Positions 1 through 7,839 of a stretch of DNA of 64,000 nt are shown one piece after another; position 1 is the first letter of the stretch, and the number at the start of each line of letters is the position of its first letter. The notes beneath the pieces are model-generated. The model did not search any database. It was given only the letters and a program-made list of their open reading frames with translations, and was not told the DNA's origin. Both the position numbers and the translations under genes were made by a program. Origin of the DNA: Metarhizium brunneum (lineage: Eukaryota > Ascomycota > Sordariomycetes > Hypocreales > Clavicipitaceae); NCBI RefSeq assembly GCF_013426205.1, contig NC_089426.1, positions 1,798,001 through 1,862,000 of the forward strand, read 5' to 3'.

Positions 1-2
1 AC

Positions 3-101
3 AGCAAGATTCAGCTTCTTGAGGGTCTGCTGAAGGTCCTTGCCGAAGCTGATGTCGATGGCAAGGCCAAGACCGACGTCGATGTCAAGACCAAGGCTTA
101 G
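3..101 (+). CDS. 3' end of an unidentified gene (partial)
   Basis: An open frame enters from the left edge and stops with TAG at 99-101, giving 32 residues beginning SKIQLLEGLLKVLAEADVDG and ending in a lysine/aspartate-rich tail (VKTKA). The leucine pattern suggests an amphipathic helix followed by a charged disordered tail. I do not recognise the family from so short a fragment. The codons look typical of the other genes here and the frame is open right up to the edge, so I take it as the C-terminus of a real gene whose body lies outside the window. Confidence 0.5.
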   Translation, partial: SKIQLLEGLLKVLAEADVDGKAKTDVDVKTKA

Positions 102-1701
102 GCTGTTCTGGTCTGAAATGGCGGAATCGACCTTTATGACAGCAGCTTGAAAATGACATCCGTGGCATATATCTGGAAGGGTGAAAATCAAAGGAGCAAA
201 GGCATCTGCCAGTTCATACACCATTTGGCTGCATTGTGAGATGGCGAGACTGATATATTTTTAAATCGCCCTAATCGTGTAGGGTTGTGCTTAGAGGTAT
301 TTTTGCGTACATATAATGTCAATTTTGGACATCTACGAACCTCTTGTCAAAGTTGATACATGGACCATCCTTGCAACGCTCGGCTGAGTGACACTCAATT
401 GAAGACACAGGTTGGAACTGAAGAAAAGTGCTGTAGTTAGCCAGTGTTATTGGAAGTTTAGTCAATCAACAGACCTTGTGAGTTCATGGTTGCATATGGC
501 CTACGGTCACATCCAAAGTATGGCGAGGGCTGTTCGCGTTAGCTCTCGTTCCGGAATGTTTCTTCTTCCCAAAGTCGTATTTCGGCGCATTGAGTAGCCA
601 TTTGGGCAATGGATAATCGAGTATATATACCTCCTCCACGCAACACTTGCAGTTGAGGGGATATGCTATTTAAATTGTCCTGACAAGAGTGTTTGGTGGT
701 GCATATTCTGACTGTGGTTCCGCCCTTTGGTTCTGACTGCGCAGAGCCAAGGTCTGTTAACGTGTCGGAGGGCTTCTCAAAAACCTCTATCCTTGGTCAA
801 TGGTGAAAAATTCGTCGCCAATAGTTCTCATCGACACCGAATTGCCATTCTTGACTGGTTGCTGACTCTTCCATAGTGTAGCTTGGCAAGTCAAGTGGCC
901 CGAAGTCCATGACGATCGATGGCGGCCGAGGAGGCTGTTTCGACATGGCCCTGCGATGCTGGACAGGCATTTTTAACAAGACGCTTGTGGTGGGCGTGGA
1001 TTCAAGTTCAGATACCAGAGGGGAAAAGGTTTTTGCAGATGCTCTGCTCGGCGGTAGGCAAAAGGTGCATTGAAAGGCCCGAGTTCTCTGTCGCGTGCTC
1101 CAAGAGGAAACGTCACTGGCGCCTTCTGGGGGTTGCGGTTGCCTTTGATCGTCTTCAGCTGTGGCTTCGCTGTAGGTACCCTAAGTGGCAGGCACTACTT
1201 TCTGGTTTTCCCATGGCTGCAAATAATATGATACTATGGTCTGTGACAGAATATGTTTACTCATTAATAAGTATGCATAAATGTACTTTAATATTTTATA
1301 GTGTAAAGCGCGATAGCCTAGTACCTGATTTAGTCTAATAGTCTACGTATTTTGCGACTCCCACTATATTTCGTACTGCCTAGTGCCTACAGGTACCTCA
1401 GTACGGAGTGCTCATCCGATTAATGCTAGCCCCGTTTTATCAGATAACCCTAACCCCAAGCCGTTTTGGTTCAAAGTCTCTGGTGCAGCAAAAGTGGATC
1501 TATCATGTTCTCTGCTCCACTAAACATTCATGTAATTTGATTGATCCTCCATCATTCTCGGGTGAGCCTCATCAGCAGCTCCCAACGCATCACATCACAT
1601 GTTATGATATTGATCACTTTGCAAGCTTCCCCCCTCTTCTTCTTCTTACTGTTGTACCCAATTCCATCGTTTTTGCACTTCGTGTACACCCAAATCACAT
1701 T
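102..1701. other. Intergenic region, 1.6 kb
   Basis: No gene is supported. It holds the 3' flank of the left-edge gene and the upstream region of the EBP-like gene. A 54-codon frame at 909-1073 (+) begins MTIDGGRGGCFDM, and overlapping frames lie at 919-1338 (+) and 797-979 (-); none matches a family I know. A near-copy of the dispersed motif (TACGGAGTG) is at 1402. The last 80 bases before 1702 contain a pyrimidine-rich stretch (CCCCCCTCTTCTTCTTCTT near 1629-1647), typical of fungal 5' leaders. Confidence 0.5.
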
Positions 1702-2815
1702 ATGGACGCTACTGCTCCCTCACACCCATACTACCCCCGGACGGCGTCCATACCGACCTATGTCGCCAATGAGTCGTCCGTGCTGCGACTCCTCATGACC
1801 TTTGGTCTCATGGTGGGCGTGGTGATAGGCCTGGCCTATTGGCAGACGATTCAGAGCCCATTACGCCTGCGTCCGATTGACCGCTTCGCCGTCATGTGGT
1901 TTGCCTTGTGTTGGTACTTCCCCAGCCGTGATGCCGTGTCTGTGTGCGTGCCAGCGTGTTGCGGAAATAAAGCTAACACCTGGCTTTCATAGGTGGATTC
2001 CTACATGTTGGATTTGAAGGTTGGTCGAAATGAGGCTGTCATGGAAGAAAAAGGGTCTTTGTTATTGTGTGCTAATGGCCAGTTTCAGGCTACTATGTGT
2101 ACAACCGCACTAGCATCCCTGAGTTGCAGACTGTGTTTGGACAGCTGTGGAAGGAGTATACGCTCTCAGACTCTCGATATTTGACGTCTGATGTGTTTAC
2201 CGTTTGTGTTGAGACCATTACCGCCGTAAGTTTCCAATCTGGCCGTCTCACTGCTTAACCCACATCGCCACTACTCCGTGCTTCCAAACAAGACACAATT
2301 CTTGCCCAATCGCAATCACCGTGAAATCCTCACCATCATATTTTGCTTACTCATGTGCATTAGTTGGCATGGGGCCCTCTCAGCTGGCTCACCTACTTCG
2401 CCATCCTGACCAACTCGCCTTACCGCCACATCAACCAAGTCATCGTATGCACGGCACACCTGTACGGCGTTGCCCTATACTACGGCACCAACTTGGGCGA
2501 TTTTCGCACCACAGGGGTTTCGTATAGTCGGCCTGAGGCGCAATACTATTGGGTATATTATATTTGCCTTAATGCGCCTTGGGCCGTGGTACCATTCGGT
2601 ATGTTGTTTCATTCAGATGGCTTATGCCACAGCAAACATGCGCGTAGCCCTCATGCAACCCCGGCGTGTTTTGGAGAAGGGAGATAAAGGAGAAGAAAAA
2701 GAAGTGACATGCGACTAATGGCGTGCCTCTAGTTTTCCTCTATGACAGCTATAAGCAGACGGCCAGGGCTTTCCGCGCTCTGCAGGCGCCGGAAGCCGAG
2801 CGCAAGGCGCAATAA
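1702..2815 (+). CDS. EBP/EXPERA-domain sterol isomerase-like membrane protein
   Basis: Predicted 229-residue multi-pass ER membrane protein of the emopamil-binding protein family, whose best-known members are 3-beta-hydroxysteroid delta8-delta7 isomerases. Five exons: 1702-1909, 1993-2019, 2089-2225, 2364-2598, 2733-2815; the phases join without error. Family marks are the hydrophobic segment LLMTFGLMVGVVIGLAYW, GFLHVGFEGYYVYN, WKEYTLSDSRYLTSD, a glutamate in VETITA, the GPLSW turn, and an aromatic TM run ending NAPWAVVPFVFLYDSYK. Length matches animal and plant EBP (about 230). Ascomycetes normally use the unrelated ERG2 protein for this ergosterol step, so the substrate here is open. Exon 2 is only 27 bases. 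An AATAAA at 2811-2816 overlaps the stop codon. Family assignment is firm; enzymatic role is inferred. Confidence 0.85.
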
Positions 2816-3787
2816 AACACGGCTCGGCTTGTTGGACGTGGCTCTTTCAGGCGTTGTGTCGTTCCATGTATATTTGTGATACAATGTCATCTCTCCTTTT
2901 TTTTTTCAGACTCATGTATCATGGAGATTGCGAGCATGCGGACCCCCTTCCTAGGCATGGGCCTGAACTAGGGTTATCGGCCAGAATTTGGGCTGTTCAG
3001 GGGCAAATATCGAGTAGCCATGGCTGCCCAACAGCAAATGCTGCAACATCAATCAAGCATCAGACCATTTATTCCACGATGGTCCCATCGCCACCAGCCA
3101 GGTTACAACGACGACAATACAAGGCAAAAAAGAAGCAAAGTAGCCAACACGGCAACACATGCTGTCCTCCCTGCTCCCGCTGCAAAACCGCCTCACTGGC
3201 TCTGTCCCACCTCTCACACAAACACGCCTGCCAATGCCGTCAATAGCGACAACCGAATGTCTCGAGCGGCGTTGCTCACCCAGTCTATCGTGAAATACAA
3301 CAATTGACCAAGTCTTGGATACACTTGCATGGCGCTTTATGATGTGGAAAGAAGTAAAAGAAAAGAAGTTCAACGAAGCTCCAAAACAAACCCGCGTGCA
3401 ACTCGAGACCATTTCGCATTGCTAAGAGAAGCAAAGAGGGCGTGTTGTGGTGTGTTGCCATGTGCCGGCCCCACGAATCCACGACAACTGGCGAGGCCCC
3501 GGCTTGTACTCCGTATCGTGCATATAAATATGCAAGCCACCCTATTTAGAGGTGAGGCCTTGTAGTAGTATTGGTATTCTATATGTCACAAAACAAAAGT
3601 AAAGTCACGCCTCTACGGCTTTGACGGCGCGGTGCCTTGGAAGCGGCAGAAAGTGGCAAGTGGTCGTGTGTTGAGAGACATGCGTGCTGTGCATGTACCC
3701 GAGGTGCAGGTTCCAGCGTTTTCCCTTGAAAAACGTGCAGCATGTGATTTGTTGAGAAATTTGCATCTTGGCCCAATGTTTCAAGCC

Positions 3788-3812
3788 TTTTTTTTTTTTT
3801 TTTTTTTTTTTT
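3788..3812. repeat. Homopolymer T25
   Basis: Twenty-five consecutive T on the + strand, in the 3' flank of the proline-rich gene. Seen directly. Its length is likely to vary between isolates and to be prone to sequencing error. Confidence 0.95.
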
Positions 3813-4172
3813 GCTCTGGGTTCCATGGCATCGTGAAGGGGGGCATGTGGTGTTGCCAAGGGAGGTTTTGGCGAACCAGGACGAATAGAAGCCATTTTGT
3901 TTGCTGAGCAACAACACTTTGTCTGTATTTATTTTCTATCTAGGAGGACTCCGCAGCGTCAAAACTAGCGAATAAGGAGGGATGCAAAGGGAGACAGTAG
4001 AAAAAGAAAGAAAAAAAAACTATCAATCTATCTTTTAGGTAGTAGCAAGCCAACCACGTGAAATGTCCCTTCCCATGGACCAAGTCTGCAAAACTTGGTG
4101 CCAGAGTCGGCATGAATTTTTCCGGTTTGTGTACAGACTCAAACTCTCCATTACACACTGACGAGAAAACGC

Positions 4173-4218
<46 letters not shown>
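4173..4218. repeat. Compound microsatellite (CT)9(CA)14
   Basis: Nine CT units run directly into fourteen CA units. It lies 58 bases past the stop codon of the proline-rich gene at 4277, so it is probably within or just beyond that gene's 3' UTR. Confidence 0.95.
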
Positions 4219-4219
<1 letters not shown>

Positions 4220-4276
4220 CACTCGAATCATACTGGGTGCCGCAGGCTGGTCTGGGCTAAATGTCGTCCCTCCCCG

Positions 4277-5395
4277 TCAACCGGCACCGTCGTGCACCGA
4301 AAGCACAATCTTCAGACCCTTGGGTGCCGGACCCAATGGCAACGCCGACAAATCGAAATGCCTGCCGCCAAGGACATACTTCTCCCCATTGACCGTGACG
4401 CTCTCAATCTCGCGGCGCATCTGTCGAATCTGCAGCTTGGAAGGCAGAATGGCGGGGGCCCTGGAGAATTCATGGAACCGGTCGAGAAGGATCTCGCAGG
4501 CGCGCGTGACGATGACGACATAGTCCAGGCTACACCTATCCAGAACCATGAGCTCGCCGTAGGCCTTGGATTTGAGCGTCAGGATCACAGGGTACGTGGC
4601 ACCGCCTAGGTACGAAAGCGGCGGCGGCACCATGGATGCAGGCTGGAATGCTCGAGCCGCAAGTGGCGGCGGCGGAGGAGGAGGAAGAGGACCATGCATC
4701 GCCATGTTGCATCGATTGGGCCAGCCCGGAGGGGGCACCGGGACAGTAGGTGTCACAAGATGCATCACGGGAACAGATCTTGCGCTGGCGGCGAAGCGCT
4801 CTGGCGATGCCGTCGTCGAGCCCGTCGAGGTGGGCGGCGTGAGAACCGGACCCGTGGGCTGGGAAGAGACGATGCTGCTCCGCGTTGACCTCGTCGAGGC
4901 GTCAGAGACGTTGCCCTCGTCGTCGCTATCCGAGGACGAATCCAGGCAGTCTTCATAGTTTGGGAAGGCCTTCCCCCGCCGGCTCTTGGCCTTCTTCCCG
5001 GGGCCCTCGCCGGCCTGGAACCCATTGACCTTGACGTAGCGCTGCACGGCGCGAGCGGATTCGTTGTGCATCTTTGTAAACACCTCCTGTACCGTGTTTC
5101 CCTCGGCGGAGAGCACACAGACCTGGCCTCGGGCGTCGTTTTGCACCAGGTAGCCTGCCCAGGGAGGCGAGTGCTCGGCATCCAAAGCCGTGATGATGTG
5201 TATTTTGGCATCACGGCCGAGATACATGCGGCAGTTGCCTGTATAAAGTGTAAGCTAAAGAAGAGTTCGAGACTGATTTCTTCCCCCGGACCAGTACTCA
5301 AATCCCGCCCAGTTTTGACCGTCTGAAGAACAAGTCAGGTACGCACTCTTGATCTGATCCTGGTAGCTTATACCAATCGTGCTTCCGGGAGCCAT
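4277..5395 (-). CDS. Unidentified proline-rich conserved-looking protein
   Basis: Predicted 336-residue protein of unknown function. Two exons: 5347-5395 (start MAPGSTIGISYQDQIKS) and 4277-5238, with a 108-base intron whose donor is GTGCGT and acceptor ACAG; the phase joins S-NCRMYLGRD. Three parts are visible. An N-terminal folded-looking part (about 1-90) contains ITALDAEHSPPWAGYL and a segment VQEVFTKMHNESARAVQRYV. A low-complexity middle is rich in Ser/Asp (SSSDSDDEGN) and proline (PLPPPPPPPLAARAF). A C-terminal ordered part (about 235-336) includes YPVILTLKSKAYGELMVLDR and ends LKIVLSVHDGAG. No signal peptide or TM segment is evident. Two ordered ends joined by a disordered linker suggest an adaptor-like protein, but this is only inference. 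I recognise no named family. Confidence 0.7.
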
Positions 5396-7839
5396 TGTGC
5401 CAGCAGACGAATCTTCAACCGAAAGAGAAGCAAAACAAGATGATGGCACCCGAACCATGAAGCATAAAGAGGTCAAGAAAAGGAGAGATTCTCCAGAAAA
5501 GAAATGTGAAGGGAGAGACGGGGACAAGGACGGGGCTCAGATATCAAATCAAAATGCATCGAGGACCAAGCAAGACACGCGGCGTCCAACAGGCTTAGGC
5601 CCAATATAAGACGACTTTGTGCATAAGTTTGCATGGCCACGTTCCCCCTTCTCCAACACGAGATCCTTCCTGGCCTTATTTATACCTCGACGTTTCTCCC
5701 GCAGCAACCCGGACGCCCGAGCACATAATGACGAAGGGGGGGAAGAAGAGGCAATCCTGTCCTTGTTCAGACTTGACCTCCAACCTCTTCTCTTTTCCTT
5801 CCCTTTGCCGTCGATTCTGTGTCACCACTTGTACCCTTGAAATGCTGAGACGGGTCCTACCTGCGCACCCCATGCCATGGATTCCCTTGGGACAGACACG
5901 AATTCGACATCGCGTCTTGCCTTGGTGTCATTGCTGGCCTGTATTATACCGGTGATGGAGGACAGAAGAGGTCCAATAACCAAACAAGGCAACCAATCGG
6001 GCCCCGGGCATTAAAGGAACAGGCATGCCAGAGATGTCACCCCCTTCCGGGGGGGCGGGCACTGACACGGGGGTCCGGAGGTCGACGAGGATCTTGGAAG
6101 TTGGGGGCGTGTGTGGTGGGCACGTTGGCCATTCTTCGGAACGGCTTGGACCATCCGGCTTATGGAGGTGCCATGATGGCAGATATGTACACCCGTTTCT
6201 GGCGAGGGCTATTTCCAAGTCTGGTTGTGTATGTGGCCACCCTCCAGCTCTGTGTTGTTGCGCCCAACAGACACATTCTGCCCTGCAATGGGAAAAACGA
6301 TATTTAAAAACAAGCGCCAACAGGAAAAAAAAAGAAAAGGACACAGTACAGCATCATGAGCACCAAAAAGCCGCCATATTGGGGGGCTCAGGCCGGTCGT
6401 CGCCCCGGCTCACCGCAAGTATACACAAAACCATGCATGTTTGTGCCCAGCATCCCCTCCCCCATGATCAAATCAACAATCAATACGGGGTACGAGAGTA
6501 ATCGTAATGCGCAATGCCTTTTCTCACCGTTCATACCGAGCCAAAAGTAAGCATCCTCTCTCTCTCTTTTCGACCCCAACTGCCACCGGCATTATTTCCG
6601 CTCGTTCCATCCCATCCGCCGAGTCCCGCCCCGACATCTGTCTCACGATCAACACCAGTTGACATCTATAACCCGTCCTTCACAAGGCGAGACACCTGGT
6701 AACTGCAGCCTTGACACATACTCCGTACTCCATACAATACAAGTGAATCAGGCGGCAATGCCCTTCAACCCAGCGCAGCCCGGGGCCAACAAGACAACGC
6801 AGCGTCTTTTCCACGTCAAGACGGGGTACGAAAATCCGTCCTGCAACGTCAAAAACTTCCCGTTGGCCTCGCATGCAGAATCCTGGGCTACATATGTACA
6901 CATGGCTTGCTGGCCCGCCCGTGCAAGGATCGCCGCCCAGAGAACACCGCCCGCCAGCTCAGGCAAGTAGAATCAAATATGTACACAAATAACATGAAAA
7001 CTAGCCACACCGTCCCCCCCTTTTCCTACTGTGTACTCCGTACGGAGTACCGCAGAGCAAATGTCTTGGATCGGTGGCGAACAAGAGCATCAAAACGTGG
7101 GCAGGCCTGCTCCTTGTTTACCCCAATCAATAGCTGTGCTGGCATTTTGGAAAAAAAGGGGGGGCAAAGGCGAGGGTTTGTAAAACAGGGCTGTAGACAA
7201 CCGATTGGCTCACCAGCGCTTGTGTGCATAACCTTGACAGCCTCATCTTTATTTATGTACTTCCTCTTCCCCTTGTTCATCAGAGTCGAGACGGGGGCCA
7301 TGTGGCTTCTACTCCGTACCATTATTAATTTGTTCCTCATGTTTTTAAATTATCGCCGCCCAAAATATGCCGACGCATCATCGGCCAGGCAAAGGGTAGT
7401 TTTTCATGGGCAGATCGTCTGCTGGTCGTGAGGGAAGACGGTTGGATGTGTTCCTTTGCATGAAGGGTGGTCGTGCTTTGGTGGCGAATCGCGGCCTTGC
7501 ATAGGTCATCAATGGGAAACCTTTCTTGATGCAGCCCGGACCTTTCTTTTGCCTGACCTTCTGACCGCCGAGGGGGGCCAAATGGATGACTCGGATGTAT
7601 GTAGAACTGCAAGCTGCGTCGTCTTGGATCCAGCTTCAAACCGCTACGTATGCACGTGTAGCTGTCGCTGCATCGTTGCCAGTGTCAAGTTTCACCGATT
7701 TCTTCATGACCATCCATGTGCTTCATGCCGTCGTCTTCATGCACACCAGAAAAGGTCCCGGGTCATGCATGACAGTTTAGACGTGTCCAACATGTTTCTG
7801 TCATATACTACAAAAAAAAAAAACATCAAAAATCTAATC
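5396..7839. other. Long intergenic region, 2.4 kb
   Basis: No gene is supported on either strand. It lies between the 5' end of the proline-rich gene and the 3' end of NUP82. Three loci of the dispersed TACTCCGTA motif (6719, 7034/7041, 7310) fall within 600 bases, the densest cluster in the window. A C/G-run inverted repeat (CCCCC TT CC GGGGGGG) sits near 6041-6056. An A13 run is at 7812-7824. Frames such as 6025-6501 (+) and 5928-6344 (-) overlap each other and have no recognisable domain. It could hold a long leader or a non-coding transcript; nothing in the sequence decides this. Confidence 0.45.
7033..7050. repeat. Perfect 18-bp palindrome GTACTCCGTACGGAGTAC
   Basis: The sequence equals its own reverse complement over 18 bases. 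It is the fullest version of the TACTCCGTA motif that recurs through the intergenic DNA of this window; here two inverted 9-mers overlap by two bases. It could bind a dimeric protein, form a hairpin in RNA, or be the remnant of a small mobile repeat. Confidence 0.9.

Larger units (their letters stand above)
2816..4276. other. Intergenic region, 1.5 kb, between convergent genes
   Basis: No gene is supported. It separates the convergent EBP-like gene and the proline-rich gene. It contains a T25 run, a compound (CT)(CA) microsatellite, and one exact copy of the dispersed TACTCCGTA motif at 3507-3515. The short frames present are of chance length; several owe their length to the homopolymer, which reads as poly-Lys or poly-Phe. 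Confidence 0.5.

Noticed and set aside
919..1338. 139-codon + frame
   Set aside because: Low-quality composition with many Trp/Cys/Arg, no family, overlapped by other frames.
1702..2815. Calling the EBP-like gene ERG2
   Set aside because: ERG2 belongs to the unrelated sigma-1-receptor family; the motifs here are EBP/EXPERA.
4058..4609. 183-codon + frame across the (CT)(CA) microsatellite
   Set aside because: Its length comes from the repeat (Ser-Leu and Thr-His runs) and from antisense of the proline-rich gene.
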